Both the position numbers and the translations under genes were made by a program. A stretch of 64,000 bases of DNA. Source: Croceicoccus gelatinilyticus (GTDB lineage Bacteria > Pseudomonadota > Alphaproteobacteria > Sphingomonadales > Sphingomonadaceae). The notes beneath the pieces were generated by a model, which worked only from the letters and a program-made list of their open reading frames with translations, made no database searches and had not been told where the DNA came from. Every line of letters starts with the position of its first letter. The stretch's first letter is position 1. The DNA is taken from contig NZ_JAHCBF010000002.1 in NCBI RefSeq assembly GCF_018398395.1, positions 372,001 through 436,000 of the forward strand, in the 5' to 3' direction. Below are positions 53,827-63,105 of this stretch, piece after piece.

Positions 53827-54021
53827 ATGGCCAGCAATCCAGACCCCAAGCCCGACACGATCGAACCCGCCGCGCCGCCAGAGACGCCGCCGGTGATCAC
53901 CCCTGACGAACAGCCGCAGATCGACCCGACGCCGGGCCCCGGCGAAGTGACCGAACCTGCGCCCGACATCGCCGATCCCGGCGGCAATCCGATGGAAACG
54001 CCGCCTCCATCCGAGTTCTGA
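53827..54021 (+). CDS. Small proline- and acid-rich protein, unknown function
   Basis: 64 residues from the ATG at 53827; an in-frame ATG at 53737 would give 94 but lacks support and touches the tRNA flank. The sequence is nearly all Pro, Asp, Glu, Thr and Gly (DPKPDTIEPAAPPETPPV, DEQPQIDPTPGPG), surely disordered, with no signal or membrane segment. Similar short Pro-rich proteins are seen in sphingomonads, but no function is known to me. It ends three bases before the sppA stop on the other strand. Confidence 0.5.
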   Translation: MASNPDPKPDTIEPAAPPETPPVITPDEQPQIDPTPGPGEVTEPAPDIADPGGNPMETPPPSEF

Positions 54022-54024
54022 CGG

Positions 54025-55905
54025 TTAGTTCGTGAAGAGCATTTCCGCCGCGCGCAGCCAGCGCGGCGTGTCCGCCTGCACCGACAACAACCGCGCCGGA
54101 ACCGGACAGGTCGTGCAGCGTGCCTGGATCGTCGGGCGTGCCATCATGCTCTCTAGGTCTTCGACAACCGAGGAAAGCCGCGCATTGCGATGCGCGACCA
54201 GCAGTTCGGGAAGGCCGACCCGTACGGTTTCCTCTTTGGGCGCGGTCAGGTCCTGCATGAACAGCGTGAAGGGATCGGGCTTGTCCTTCAGATAGCGCGC
54301 GTGCCAGTCGCCATCGTCCAGCCCCGCTTCCTTCGCCGCATAGGCCAGCGCATCGTCCAGCCCGCCGAGCCGGTCGACCAGCCCGACCTGCCGCGCAGCC
54401 CCGCCCGTCCACGTCCGCCCTTCGGCCAGCGTCAGCGCCTTGGCACGGTCGATCTTGCGCGATTCCTGCACCAGTTCGAGGAACGTGTCGTAGGAATGCG
54501 TGACTTGCGCCTGCAGCACCGCGTCCATCTGTTCAGAGAAACCACCTAAGACATCGGGCTGGCCCGATAGCGGGGTCGTGCCCAGCGAATCGGTGCGGAC
54601 CGAGAAACGGCCCAGCGTGTTCTCGAACGACGGGATCGTCGCGAAGACGCCGATGGAGCCGGTGATAGTCGAAGGTTCGGCAAAGATCGCATCGCCGGGC
54701 GTCGCCACCCAGTAACCGCCGCTCGCCGCGATGTTGGCCATCGAAACGACGACCGGAATGCCTGCCTGCTTGTGACGCAGGATCGACTGGCGGATCACTT
54801 CGGACGCCGTAACCGAACCGCCGGGCGAATCGACGCGCACGACAAGCGCGGCCAGATCGTCGTCCAGCGCATCGTCAAGGATCTGCGCGATCCGGTCGCC
54901 CCCGGCCGTACCCGGGCCGGCATCGCCATCGATGATATTACCTGCCACGGTTACGACACCGATCGACTTGCCCGGCTTTTTCGCGGGGCTGGCGCGTAGC
55001 CACGTTTCATAGCTGGTATGCGCGAAAGCCGCCGGATCTCCGGGCATCTCTTCGTCCTCGCCCACGATCGAGGCGACGTGCGCGCCGAAGTCCTTGCGGC
55101 TGCCCAGCTTGTCGACCAGCCCGCTCTTCAGCGCGGCTTGTGCCGGATCGCCGCCCGCATCGGCAATCGCGCCGGCAGGGTCTGAAATCAGCTTGTCGAG
55201 CTTTGCCTTGGGCCGCACGCGGGCGACTTCGCCGCGCCACTGGTCCCACAGGGAATCGAGCGCGCCGCCGATGTCGCTGCGCGCGTCGTCGGAGAAGGAA
55301 CTGCGCGAATACGTTTCGACCGCGCTCTTGTACCGGCCTGCACGGTAGATGTGGACGTTGACGCCGTACTTGTCGGCAGCCTCGCCCCAGAACAGGTAAG
55401 TCCCGCCCGGCCCTGCCAGAAGCGCGCCGCCCATCGGGTCCATCCAGACATCGCTGGCGTGCGCTGCAAGCTGCGCGCTGTCGGCGGAATAGGCGATCGC
55501 GTGGACCAGAACCGGCTTATCGGCGGCGCGGACCTTGTCCATGGCGCGGCCGATGTCGGAGATGGTCACTTGGCCTGCACCAAGGAAGTAATCGAGATCG
55601 AGCGCCACGGCCTTGATCTTGTCGTCGCTGGCCGCCCCCTCGATCGCGCGGATGACGTCGGCGGCGCGGTGTTCGCGGGTCGCCGCCTGCATCGGCACGA
55701 TGAACGCCAGCGGGTCGATCGCCTGCGGTTCTTCCACCACAACGCCGTCCAGCGTCACCAGCAGCGCGCCTTCGGTGACCGAAGCGGGCGTCGGGCGATA
55801 GCTGAGCGCGGCGTAAAGCAGGCCGAAGAACATGAGCAGCATGAGAAGGACGAGCCCGTCCTTCACGGCGACGAGGAATTTCCAGACCTTGCGGGCGAAC
55901 GACAT
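54025..55905 (-). CDS. sppA: Signal peptide peptidase SppA (67 kDa type)
   Basis: 626 residues. Inner-membrane Ser-Lys protease that degrades cleaved signal peptides. One N-terminal transmembrane helix (about 13-36), then two tandem SppA/ClpP-like repeats. The catalytic Lys is in the first half (HIYRAGRYKSAVETYSR) and the Ser in the second (VVSMANIAASGGYWVATP), as in E. coli SppA. The C-terminal ~45 residues are variable with a CTTC pair. ATG at 55905 is chosen because it precedes the membrane segment directly. Divergent from pyrB. Confidence 0.93.
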   Translation of the reverse strand: MSFARKVWKFLVAVKDGLVLLMLLMFFGLLYAALSYRPTPASVTEGALLVTLDGVVVEEPQAIDPLAFIVPMQAATREHRAADVIRAIEGAASDDKIKAVALDLDYFLGAGQVTISDIGRAMDKVRAADKPVLVHAIAYSADSAQLAAHASDVWMDPMGGALLAGPGGTYLFWGEAADKYGVNVHIYRAGRYKSAVETYSRSSFSDDARSDIGGALDSLWDQWRGEVARVRPKAKLDKLISDPAGAIADAGGDPAQAALKSGLVDKLGSRKDFGAHVASIVGEDEEMPGDPAAFAHTSYETWLRASPAKKPGKSIGVVTVAGNIIDGDAGPGTAGGDRIAQILDDALDDDLAALVVRVDSPGGSVTASEVIRQSILRHKQAGIPVVVSMANIAASGGYWVATPGDAIFAEPSTITGSIGVFATIPSFENTLGRFSVRTDSLGTTPLSGQPDVLGGFSEQMDAVLQAQVTHSYDTFLELVQESRKIDRAKALTLAEGRTWTGGAARQVGLVDRLGGLDDALAYAAKEAGLDDGDWHARYLKDKPDPFTLFMQDLTAPKEETVRVGLPELLVAHRNARLSSVVEDLESMMARPTIQARCTTCPVPARLLSVQADTPRWLRAAEMLFTN

Positions 55906-56042
55906 CGGGTATCCTGAAACTTGCGGTATCGGCGGCCAAGCTAGTGACCCGCCCGCCAAAGGGCAAAGGACAAAAACCGTGAGACTTTGGCCCGCGCACG
56001 CTTGCCCTATCGCGCGAAGGTGAATAGGGCACGGTCCCTAAG

Positions 56043-57074
56043 ATGAGCGACACGCCCCCTTCTTCCTCCACCCGCTACCCCGCCGGTGGCCTGGCGTTTC
56101 CCCACAAGGACCTTACCGGCATTTCCGATCTGCCCCCGTGGCAGATCCTCTACCTGCTGGACGAAGCGGAACAGTGGGTCGCCCTGAATCGCCAGCCGAC
56201 CAAGCACGTCGATGCGCTGGCGGGCCTTACGATCATCAACGCCTTCTTCGAAAACTCGACCCGCACGCTGCTGTCGTTCGAGATCGCGGGCAAGCGACTG
56301 GGCGCAGACGTCGTCAACATGCACGCCGCGCAGTCGAGCGTGAAGAAGGGCGAAACCCTCATCGACACGGCCACCACGCTGAACGCGATGCGCGCCGATG
56401 CCATCGTGATCCGGCACGCCAGTTCGGGCGCTGTGCGGCTGATCGCGGACAAGGTCGACTGTCCGGTCCTGAACGCAGGCGACGGACGCCACGAACACCC
56501 GACGCAGGCGCTGCTCGACGCGCTGACCATGCGGCAGTGGATGCGTTCGCGCGGGAGCGAGGAGTTCACCGGGCTCAAGGTCGCGATCTGCGGCGACATC
56601 CTGCACAGCCGCGTCGCACGTTCCAACGTGCTGTTGCTGACGGCGCTGGGCGCGGACGTTCGCGTCTGCGCGCCGCCTGCGCTGATGCCCGTCGCCATCG
56701 AACAGATGCGCGTGTCGGCCTTCACCAATTTCGACGAGGCGATCGACGGCGTCGACGTCGTCATGATGCTGCGGCTTCAGAACGAGCGGATGAGCGGACC
56801 TTTCATCCCCTCGGCCCGCGAATACCGCCATCTTTATGGCCTTACCCAGACGCGCCTGAAGCGTGCAGCGCCCCACGCGCTCGTCATGCATCCCGGCCCG
56901 ATGAACCGCGGGGTGGAAATCGATAGCGACGTGGCCGACCATGTAGAACGCAGCGCCATCACCACTCAGGTGGAAATGGGCGTCGCGATCCGCATGGCCT
57001 GCCTCGACGTGCTGACCCGCCGCGCGCGCGGTGTCGACGGATGGGAGCCCCTGAACGGGGAGATGACGTCATGA
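56043..57074 (+). CDS. pyrB: Aspartate carbamoyltransferase catalytic subunit
   Basis: 343 residues. Forms carbamoyl-aspartate in pyrimidine synthesis. Carbamoyl-phosphate loop [32 protein letters not shown], the HPTQALLD block in [17 protein letters not shown], and the 240s-loop equivalent in [23 protein letters not shown] follows. No regulatory PyrI gene is present. Its stop overlaps the next ATG (ATGA), giving a coupled pyrB-pyrC' pair, as in Pseudomonas-type ATCase. Confidence 0.96.
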   Translation: MSDTPPSSSTRYPAGGLAFPHKDLTGISDLPPWQILYLLDEAEQWVALNRQPTKHVDALAGLTIINAFFENSTRTLLSFEIAGKRLGADVVNMHAAQSSVKKGETLIDTATTLNAMRADAIVIRHASSGAVRLIADKVDCPVLNAGDGRHEHPTQALLDALTMRQWMRSRGSEEFTGLKVAICGDILHSRVARSNVLLLTALGADVRVCAPPALMPVAIEQMRVSAFTNFDEAIDGVDVVMMLRLQNERMSGPFIPSAREYRHLYGLTQTRLKRAAPHALVMHPGPMNRGVEIDSDVADHVERSAITTQVEMGVAIRMACLDVLTRRARGVDGWEPLNGEMTS

Positions 57075-58306
57075 GGCCGATAGCTCCCCTGACGATTACC
57101 GGCGGCAAGCTGCTGACCGGATCGGGCGAACCGGCTGCGGGCGCGATCCGCTGCGAAGGCGACCTGATCACCGCCGTCGGTGACGTTGCGGCGCAGGACG
57201 GCGACCGCAAGGTCGATGCCAAGGGCAAGATCGTTATGCCCGGCATCATCGACCTCGGCGTGTTCGAGATCGACAAGCCCGCCTTTCACTTCGGCGGTGT
57301 GACTCGCGCCGCGCTCATGCCCGACCAGCCGCCGCCGCTCGATTATCCCGCGCGCGTCCGTTTTGCGGCAAGCTACGGCAAGCCCGATTTCTGGGTCCAC
57401 CCCATCGCGGCGGCAACGCGCGGGCTCGAAGGCAGCGAACTGCCCGAACTGGGCCTGATGAAAGACGCAGGCGCCAAGGCCGTGTCGTCGGGCCGCAAGT
57501 GGATCGCCGATTCGGGCGTCATGCTGCGCGTCCTGCAATATGCCGCGATGCTGGGACTGCCTTTCATCTCGCACGCCGAGGACGCGGGGATCGCGGGCGG
57601 CGCGGTCGCCACCGATGGCGAGACCGCGACCCGGCTCGGCCTTGCCAGCGCACCAGCTCAGGCAGAGGCACTGGCGGTCATGCGCGATGTGACGCTGGCC
57701 GAAATGGCAGGCGCGCACCTGCATATCCGGCAGGTTACGACTGCCGCTGCGCTCGACATCGTGCGCAAGGCAAAGGATCGCGGCGTGCGCGTGACTTGCG
57801 GGGTTACGCCCGCGCACTTCATGCTGTCCGACATCGCGGTGAACGGATTTCTGACTTTCGCCCGTCTCTCCCCGCCGCTGCGCGCGGAAAGCGACCGTCA
57901 GGCCGTTCTGGCCGCTCTTTCAGACGGCACGATCGACGTCGTCGCCAGCGGGCATGACCCGCGCGGGGCAGAGGACAAGCGCCTGCCGTTTGCCGATGCA
58001 GCCCCTGGCATGGCCGGGGCCGAAACGCTGCTGCCGCTGACGCTGCAACTGGTTCGCGACGGGGTGATCGACATGACGCGCATGACGCAGCTGCTCTGCG
58101 TCAATCCGGCGAAGATTTTGGGCGTTCCGGCAGGGCGTCTGGAAGCGGGGCTGGAGGCCGATATCGCGATCGTCGATCCCGACCGTCCGTGGATCGTCGA
58201 TTCGGACCGGATGGAAGCGCAGGCAGGCAACACGCCTTTCGACAAGCAGCCCGTGCAGGGCCGCGCACTGGGCCTCTACAAGGGCGGGATGGACGTAAAA
58301 GTCTAG
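57071..58306 (+). CDS. pyrC': Dihydroorotase-like protein PyrC' (probably inactive)
   Basis: 411 residues with the amidohydrolase fold. The usual metal motif GxxDxHxH after the first strand reads [13 protein letters not shown], so both His are absent. HAED is kept, but the later HxxHVST reads HIRQVTT and the catalytic Asp region reads SGHDPRG in place of TDHAPH. This is the pattern of the non-catalytic PyrC' that forms a structural complex with PyrB. An active dihydroorotase is expected elsewhere. The ATG overlaps the pyrB stop. It ends on CTAG shared with a convergent gene. Confidence 0.9.
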   Translation: MRPIAPLTITGGKLLTGSGEPAAGAIRCEGDLITAVGDVAAQDGDRKVDAKGKIVMPGIIDLGVFEIDKPAFHFGGVTRAALMPDQPPPLDYPARVRFAASYGKPDFWVHPIAAATRGLEGSELPELGLMKDAGAKAVSSGRKWIADSGVMLRVLQYAAMLGLPFISHAEDAGIAGGAVATDGETATRLGLASAPAQAEALAVMRDVTLAEMAGAHLHIRQVTTAAALDIVRKAKDRGVRVTCGVTPAHFMLSDIAVNGFLTFARLSPPLRAESDRQAVLAALSDGTIDVVASGHDPRGAEDKRLPFADAAPGMAGAETLLPLTLQLVRDGVIDMTRMTQLLCVNPAKILGVPAGRLEAGLEADIAIVDPDRPWIVDSDRMEAQAGNTPFDKQPVQGRALGLYKGGMDVKV

Positions 58307-58500
58307 TCCCGCGCCTCTTCGGCCAGCGTCGTTTCCGACGGGCCGGGGATCGTCCATATCCCGACATTGAGCGCCATGACCACGGCGAGCACGAGCATCA
58401 GCCCGGCACGCTTCCGGTCGCCCTTTTTCCACGCGAGCCACGCGCCCACGCACATTGCGAACGCGCCAAGGACGAGGAGGGAGAGGGCAATGTCGCTCAT
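58303..58500 (-). CDS. Small two-helix membrane protein
   Basis: 65 residues from ATG at 58500. Two hydrophobic segments (about 4-20 and 31-48: LSLLVLGAFAMCVGAWLAW and AGLMLVLAVVMALNVGIW) with a basic KKGDRKR between, and an acidic C-terminus. No known family. Its TAG and the pyrC' TAG share the bases CTAG. It follows the 118-aa gene by 19 bases, so the two may form one unit. Confidence 0.7.
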   Translation of the reverse strand: MSDIALSLLVLGAFAMCVGAWLAWKKGDRKRAGLMLVLAVVMALNVGIWTIPGPSETTLAEEARD

Positions 58501-58519
58501 GTCGTGACTGGCGCTGCGC

Positions 58520-58876
58520 TTACTTCTTGCCGAAGAAGCCGGATGCCATGCCCGCGATATCGTCAAGCGGATTGCCGTCGCCGTCACGGTCCAGCATCTT
58601 CAGCACACTGGCAGCCTGCGGGCTATCGAGCATGCGGGCAAATTCGCCCAGCGAACCTTCGCCGCCGATCTGCTGCACGATCTGAGCGAGGATTCCGGTA
58701 TCGAGACCCGTCTTCTGCGAAGCCAGTTCGACCGTATTGCCCGGCTGCGCGTGGGCCTGCCCCAGGGCCGCGATCGCAACTTCGGCCATTTTCGGATCGA
58801 TACCCAGCTTTTCAGCCATGTTGGCAACGTCGGCATGTTCGCCAAGCTGACCCAGAATCCCGTCAAATGCGCCCAT
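58520..58876 (-). CDS. Small cytoplasmic protein with EF-hand-like loop
   Basis: 118 residues, helical. Start MGAFDGILGQLGEHADVANM; repeated short helices (MAEKLGIDPKMAEVAIAALG, GILAQIVQQIG, EFARMLDSPQAASVLKML). Near the C-terminus DRDGDGNPLDDI matches the calcium-binding DxDxDGxxxxD loop, though a second hand is not visible. Related proteins of the DUF937 type share the MAEKLG/VELASQKTGLD style; assignment is tentative. No signal peptide. Confidence 0.65.
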   Translation of the reverse strand: MGAFDGILGQLGEHADVANMAEKLGIDPKMAEVAIAALGQAHAQPGNTVELASQKTGLDTGILAQIVQQIGGEGSLGEFARMLDSPQAASVLKMLDRDGDGNPLDDIAGMASGFFGKK

Positions 58877-59058
58877 CGAATTTGCTCCCCGGCAATGAAT
58901 TGGTCGCCGCCTCTATCACGCAGAGGTGAGCACAGGGCAAGGGGCGGCTCGCGATCGTCACGCTCTATCGCAAAGCCGGGAACAAGGGGCGCGAATTGCC
59001 GCTGTTCCTGTAACGACACGCCCGCCGCAGCGGGCCGAGAGAGACAGGAGCCAGTTCC

Positions 59059-59460
59059 ATGAGTATTTTCGGTAAGATCAAGGATGCCATCTTCGGCAAG
59101 AAGAAAGCCGAGCCGGACAAGCAGGTCAGCCCCGACGGCAATATCCGTCCGACGCCTCCGGGCGGCATGCCCTCGCCCACGGCGACGACCAGCAATGCGG
59201 GCGTGATGTCCGATGTCGATGTCGAGAAGCAGCTTGCCGCGATGGACGGGGCCGACCGGCTCAATTGGCGGACCTCGATTGTCGACCTGATGAAGCTGGT
59301 CGGCATCGATCCCAGCTACGAGAACCGCAAGGAACTGGCCCACGAACTGGGCGATACCGACTATTCGGGCAAGGCGGAAGAAAACATCGCCCTGCACAAG
59401 GCGGTGATGAATGGTCTTGCGAAAAATGGCGGCAAGGTGCCCGCGTCGATGATGGACTGA
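59059..59460 (+). CDS. DUF3597 domain protein
   Basis: 133 residues. The N-terminus MSIFGKIKDAIFGKKKAEP is an amphipathic, basic helix. A Pro/Ser/Thr linker follows, then the DUF3597 domain (about 53-133: DVEKQLAAMDGADRLNWRTSIVDLMKLVGIDPS, split here, and RKELAHELGDTDYSG). Function unknown; family members are linked by association to cell-surface or stress contexts. A strong bidirectional terminator follows, shared with the L20 gene. Confidence 0.88.
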   Translation: MSIFGKIKDAIFGKKKAEPDKQVSPDGNIRPTPPGGMPSPTATTSNAGVMSDVDVEKQLAAMDGADRLNWRTSIVDLMKLVGIDPSYENRKELAHELGDTDYSGKAEENIALHKAVMNGLAKNGGKVPASMMD

Positions 59461-59478
59461 TCGTTCAGCCCACAAACG

Positions 59479-59518
59479 AAAAGCCCGCCGGCTCCGTCAT
59501 GGAACCGGCGGGCTTTTT
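59479..59518. terminator. Bidirectional terminator between DUF3597 gene and rplT
   Basis: AAAAGCCCGCCGG (59479-59491) pairs with CCGGCGGGCTTTT (59505-59517) and a T5 run. It serves both the plus-strand DUF3597 gene and minus-strand rplT. Confidence 0.9.
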
Positions 59519-59541
59519 CGTACCCGAAGGTGGCCTTCGGC

Positions 59542-59901
59542 TTAGGCCGGAAGAGCCTTCTTCGCCTGGGCGATGATCGCACCGAATGCGGCGCTTTCGT
59601 TCATCGCGAGGTCGGCCATGACCTTGCGGTCCAGCTCGATGCCGGCGAGCTTCGCGCCGTGCATGAACTGCGAATAGGTCAGACCTTCGGCGCGGACAGC
59701 GGCGTTGATGCGCTGGATCCACAGGGCGCGGAAGTTCCGCTTCTTAACCTTGCGGTCGCGGTACGCGTACTGGCCGGCCTTTTCGACGGCCTGGCGAGCA
59801 ACGCGGATCGTGTTCTTGCGGCGGCCGCGGTAACCCTTGGCCTGATCCAGAAGACGCTTGTGCTTGGTGCGGGTGGTAACACCCCTCTTGATGCGTGCCA
59901 T
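59542..59901 (-). CDS. rplT: 50S ribosomal protein L20
   Basis: 119 residues, basic. Early assembly protein of the large subunit. [30 protein letters not shown] and [20 protein letters not shown] are the standard L20 blocks. It follows rpmI by 13 bases, the usual rpmI-rplT order; infC is not in this window. Confidence 0.97.
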   Translation of the reverse strand: MARIKRGVTTRTKHKRLLDQAKGYRGRRKNTIRVARQAVEKAGQYAYRDRKVKKRNFRALWIQRINAAVRAEGLTYSQFMHGAKLAGIELDRKVMADLAMNESAAFGAIIAQAKKALPA

Positions 59902-59914
59902 GTGTCGCTACTCC

Positions 59915-60118
59915 TCAGTTCAGCCCGTAGGGCGCCCACTTCTTGATCGTCTTCGCGTCTGCGTCGCTGATCACGGTGGTGCCGCGGTTCTGGCGGATGT
60001 ACTTGCCGTTGTGGCTGATGAGGCGGTGGCGCTTGCCGGCGACGCCGTGCTTGACCTTGCCGTTTGCGGTGATCTTGAAGCGCTTCTTCACACCGCTCTT
60101 CGTCTTGAGCTTGGGCAT
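59915..60118 (-). CDS. rpmI: 50S ribosomal protein L35
   Basis: 67 residues from ATG at 60118; the ORF can be extended to 60142 but the family starts [14 protein letters not shown]. Contains [23 protein letters not shown]-type L35 sequence. First gene of rpmI-rplT; AAGGAG lies upstream. Confidence 0.96.
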   Translation of the reverse strand: MPKLKTKSGVKKRFKITANGKVKHGVAGKRHRLISHNGKYIRQNRGTTVISDADAKTIKKWAPYGLN

Positions 60119-60209
60119 TTTCATCTCCTTGTCAGAAGACACGTCCGAACCAGCCCTGGCAGCCCTATTAGCCAGGCCGGCGGTGAATTACGTGTCGTTG
60201 AAGAGCGCG

Positions 60210-60238
60210 CGCCTACAGAAGGTGGCGCGGTTTGGCAA
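60210..60238 (-). promoter_or_regulatory. Weak promoter candidate upstream of rpmI
   Basis: Towards rpmI, TTGCCA is followed 17 bases later by TAGGCG. The spacing is ideal but the -10 is poor. The leader between here and rpmI is ~90 bases and could fold, as in some L20 autoregulatory leaders, but no match is claimed. Confidence 0.25.
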
Positions 60239-60259
60239 GCGCTGTGTGGAAAGCGCGCC

Positions 60260-60463
60260 TCAATCCATCGAATGGAGTATGAACCACGCAAGCCCCGTAC
60301 CGCCGATGAACAGCATCCACGAGAAAGGGAAGGCAACCGAATAGACGGTAAGACGATGCACATAGAGTGCACCGCCGGTCGTGCCGCCGTTCATCAGCAC
60401 CATCGACACGATCCACGAAAAGAGCGCGCCGGGCACGAGAGATTTATAGAACGATATCATCAT
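60260..60463 (-). CDS. Small membrane protein, unknown function
   Basis: 67 residues. Two likely membrane spans (about 8-25 and 38-60), with GGTTGGAL in the loop. There is an ATG at 60463 and a second at 60460. No motif of known function. It is transcribed on the same strand as rpmI but separated; the nearer upstream gene is the SDR. Confidence 0.6.
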   Translation of the reverse strand: MMISFYKSLVPGALFSWIVSMVLMNGGTTGGALYVHRLTVYSVAFPFSWMLFIGGTGLAWFILHSMD

Positions 60464-60558
60464 GCGACTTCGACCCTGTTCCCTCCTTGCAGGTCGAAAT
60501 CACCTTGCGCGTTCAGGGTTAAGGTTAGCCTAACGCGTGCTGCACCTGCGCAAATAAA

Positions 60559-61338
60559 TCAGGCATCGTACTGCATGAGCCGGGTCATTCCGCCATCGAC
60601 GACCAGTTGCTGGCCCGTCACAAAGCCCGATTTTTCGCCCGCGAGCCAGTCGATGGCCTCGGCAATATCCTCGACGCGGCCGATTCGGCCCACCGGGTGC
60701 TGCTCCTTCGCGCGCCTGGAATGGTCGGGGTCGGTGCGCTCCGCTTCCTTCTGCCACGGTCCGGTCTCGATCCAGCCGGGCGCGACGGCGTTGACGCGGA
60801 TATCGGGGCCAAGCGTCACCGCCATCGCATGGGTCAGCGCGAAGAGCCCGCCCTTGGCCGCGGCATAACCGTACGTTTCAGGTTCGGACTGGAGCGCGCG
60901 GCTGGATGTCACGTTTACGATGGCGGCAGGTGCGCGCTTCCTCAGCATCGCGACAGCGGCGCGGCTGCACAGGAATGCCGACGTCAGGCTCGCGTCGATC
61001 CAGCTCTGCCAAGCCTCCAGTGTCATATCCTCCAGCGGGCCTGATTTCGGATTCGCGATACCCGCGTTGTTAATTAGGAGGTCGAGACCGTCGGTCCAGT
61101 CCGCGACCCTGTCGAACGCCTTGCCGACCGCGTCCTCCTTGCCGACATCGCACTCGATCGCCAGCAGGCGACCTTCAGGCAGCAGGGTCGAGAGTTCGGC
61201 CAGCGCTTCTGCATCCTTGTCGAGCGCGGCGACTTTCCAGCCCCTGCCCGCGAAATGTAGCGCAGTGCCGCGCCCTATGCCTGCCCCGCCACCAGTGATG
61301 ACGACGGCGGGCGCATTGTGTTCGGTCTTGTCGGTCAT
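60559..61338 (-). CDS. Short-chain dehydrogenase/reductase
   Basis: 259 residues. NAD(P)-binding TGGGAGIGRGTA, DV in CDVGKEDAV, NNAG in LLINNAGIAN, catalytic Ser in IVNVTSSRA and YxxxK in TYGYAAAKGG; the C-terminal AGEKSGFVTGQQLVVDGGMT is the usual classical SDR end. Substrate unknown. It is followed downstream by no partner; the GGCT-like gene lies upstream by 24 bases. Confidence 0.92.
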   Translation of the reverse strand: MTDKTEHNAPAVVITGGGAGIGRGTALHFAGRGWKVAALDKDAEALAELSTLLPEGRLLAIECDVGKEDAVGKAFDRVADWTDGLDLLINNAGIANPKSGPLEDMTLEAWQSWIDASLTSAFLCSRAAVAMLRKRAPAAIVNVTSSRALQSEPETYGYAAAKGGLFALTHAMAVTLGPDIRVNAVAPGWIETGPWQKEAERTDPDHSRRAKEQHPVGRIGRVEDIAEAIDWLAGEKSGFVTGQQLVVDGGMTRLMQYDA

Positions 61339-61362
61339 GCCCCTTTAACGCGGGGGACGCGA

Positions 61363-61782
61363 TCAGGTGCCGTTGCGCTGCGAAAGGATCGGCAGGCCGG
61401 TCTTCTTCAGCCACGCCATGAAGTCGCCGCTTTCGATCAGCACCGATTCCTCGGACGGCGGGACGGTCCAGACCCAGCCTTGCGCCGAAGACACCCCTTC
61501 CGAAGTCCTCACGCGCAGGACAATGCGGCGATATTCGCGGCCCTCGTACCGGTCGAGCTTCATGAGATCGGCGCGCGTCAGGTCGAGTTCGGCGAGCACA
61601 CCCTTCACCCGCCCCTGACCCGGCACGAGCGCGGGGAACCAGCCCTTTGCCGAGGGAATGGCAAGCAGCTTGCCCGGCGCATCGGCCTCCAGCGAGGACA
61701 CTACGCGCTCCTGCACGAAGCGCGCCATCGGCGTGTCGGCGTGGCTCATCAGCGTGCCGTAGAGGAAGAGCGTCTTGCGCAT
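61363..61782 (-). CDS. Gamma-glutamylcyclotransferase-like (AIG2) protein
   Basis: 139 residues. The BtrG/GGCT fold shows the nucleotide-like loop LFLYGTLM near the start, GKLLAIPSAKGWFPALVPGQG and the catalytic Glu context KLDRYEGREYRRI. Family members cyclise gamma-glutamyl amines or related compounds. The ATG at 61782 starts directly at MRKTLFLYG. It lies between the SDR and the HisN-like phosphatase, all on the minus strand with small gaps, suggesting co-transcription. Confidence 0.85.
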   Translation of the reverse strand: MRKTLFLYGTLMSHADTPMARFVQERVVSSLEADAPGKLLAIPSAKGWFPALVPGQGRVKGVLAELDLTRADLMKLDRYEGREYRRIVLRVRTSEGVSSAQGWVWTVPPSEESVLIESGDFMAWLKKTGLPILSQRNGT

Positions 61783-61806
61783 TCTCGGGATAAGTGGTGG
61801 CAAGGC

Positions 61807-62589
61807 TCAGTGGTGGCAGGCCAGCGCTTCGACCACGTCTTCGAGCCGCGCCGGATCTCCCAGCGCGATGACATGGCCGTCGCTGCCTGCGTGGAGCGGT
61901 TCGCCGTTCCAGTCGGACATCGTCCCGCCTGCGCCTTCGACCACGGGGATCAGCGCCGCGTAGTCGTGCAGCTTCAGCCCCGCCTCGCACACGATATCAA
62001 GCTGGCCCGATGCGAGCATGGCGTAGTTGTAGCAGTCACCGCCCATGACCATGCGGCGATGGTCGGTCTTGGCGGCAAGGCCCATGAAGTGCTCGCCCTG
62101 GTGATCGTCGAAATAGTGCGGGCCGGTGGTCGCAAGCGTCGCATCGGACAGTTCGCGGCACGGGCGGCAGCGCACTTCCTCTCCATTGAGCAGCGTCGGC
62201 AGCCCCGCCGCGCCGACCCAGCGTTCGCCCGCGATCGGCTGGTCGATCACGCCCAGCACCGGCCAGCCGTCGACCATCAGCGCGATCAGCGTGCCGAAGA
62301 TCGGACGTCCGGCAAGAAAGCCCGCCGTCCCGTCGATCGGGTCAAGCACCCACTGGCGGCGCGCTTCGCCGCGCTCGTTGCCGTATTCCTCGCCGATAAT
62401 GCCGTCATCGGGCCGCGCCGTGCCAAGGATCGCGCGCATCGCCTTTTCCGCCTCGCGGTCGGCCACTGTCACGGGCGAGGCATCGCCCTTGCGTTCGGGG
62501 TCGACGATGTTGCGAAAGTGCGGACGGATGGCATGGCCAGCCGCTTCGGCGAGGCGCTGCGCGAGCGCGATGTCGTCCTTCAGGTCCAT
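61807..62589 (-). CDS. hisN: Histidinol-phosphatase HisN-like inositol monophosphatase
   Basis: 260 residues. Metal-dependent phosphatase with GEEYG, DPIDGTAGF and the C-terminal GGDCYNYAMLASGQLDIVCEA. Alphaproteobacteria commonly use this family to hydrolyse histidinol phosphate; inositol-phosphate activity cannot be excluded. The ATG at 62589 is used; a TTG at 62625 lacks a site. Downstream genes follow closely. Confidence 0.85.
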   Translation of the reverse strand: MDLKDDIALAQRLAEAAGHAIRPHFRNIVDPERKGDASPVTVADREAEKAMRAILGTARPDDGIIGEEYGNERGEARRQWVLDPIDGTAGFLAGRPIFGTLIALMVDGWPVLGVIDQPIAGERWVGAAGLPTLLNGEEVRCRPCRELSDATLATTGPHYFDDHQGEHFMGLAAKTDHRRMVMGGDCYNYAMLASGQLDIVCEAGLKLHDYAALIPVVEGAGGTMSDWNGEPLHAGSDGHVIALGDPARLEDVVEALACHH

Positions 62590-62638
62590 GCCATCCGCAC
62601 TTGCCGCAGCGCGCGCGCCGGTCAAGCGAATTGCGGCG

Positions 62639-63067
62639 CTATTCGCTGGGCTCCTCTGCTTCGTCGCGCGGGACCAGCACGCGTTCGGGCTGGTCCTTCA
62701 CGTGGACGCGAAAGACGATGGCCCGCGCCCCTTCCGGTCCGCCGATCGGTTCGTGGATGCGGCGCGGGGCGATGACGTAACTGTCGCCTGCGTTCAGAGG
62801 GCGGTCCGGCTGGCCTTCCTCGACGTGGGTCGCGCTCCCCTCGATCACGTAGAGGAATTCCTCACCGGGGTGATAATGGCGCGGCACTTGCGCGCCTGCG
62901 GGGATCACCACGTCGGATATTATGACCTCGAGATCGGGCGCGCCCGACAGCGGGGCGCGCAGCATCTCGTTTGAACCGGCGGGCATCTCATGGTCACCAT
63001 GCGCCAGCGCGGGCGACGCACAGAGCGCCGCCGCGACAAGGCAGACCTGCCCGATTGCCTTTTTCAT
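62639..63067 (-). CDS. Periplasmic cupin-domain protein
   Basis: 142 residues. Signal peptide (ALA near residue 22), then a single cupin barrel with PRHYHPGEEFLYVIEG (metal His/His/Glu) and the second cupin motif SYVIAPRRIHEPIGG. Metal-binding, role unknown: sensor, isomerase or dioxygenase are all seen in this fold. GGGAGAG precedes the ATG. It is downstream of prs on the same strand. Confidence 0.82.
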   Translation of the reverse strand: MKKAIGQVCLVAAALCASPALAHGDHEMPAGSNEMLRAPLSGAPDLEVIISDVVIPAGAQVPRHYHPGEEFLYVIEGSATHVEEGQPDRPLNAGDSYVIAPRRIHEPIGGPEGARAIVFRVHVKDQPERVLVPRDEAEEPSE

Positions 63068-63105
63068 GGAACTCTCCCCTTCCCAAGGAAAGGGAGAGGC
63101 TATCC

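Noticed and set aside
58979-59008. EcfG-type general stress promoter before the DUF3597 gene
   Set aside because: GGAAC is present, but the GTT element is too far downstream and the expected CGTT is not matched.
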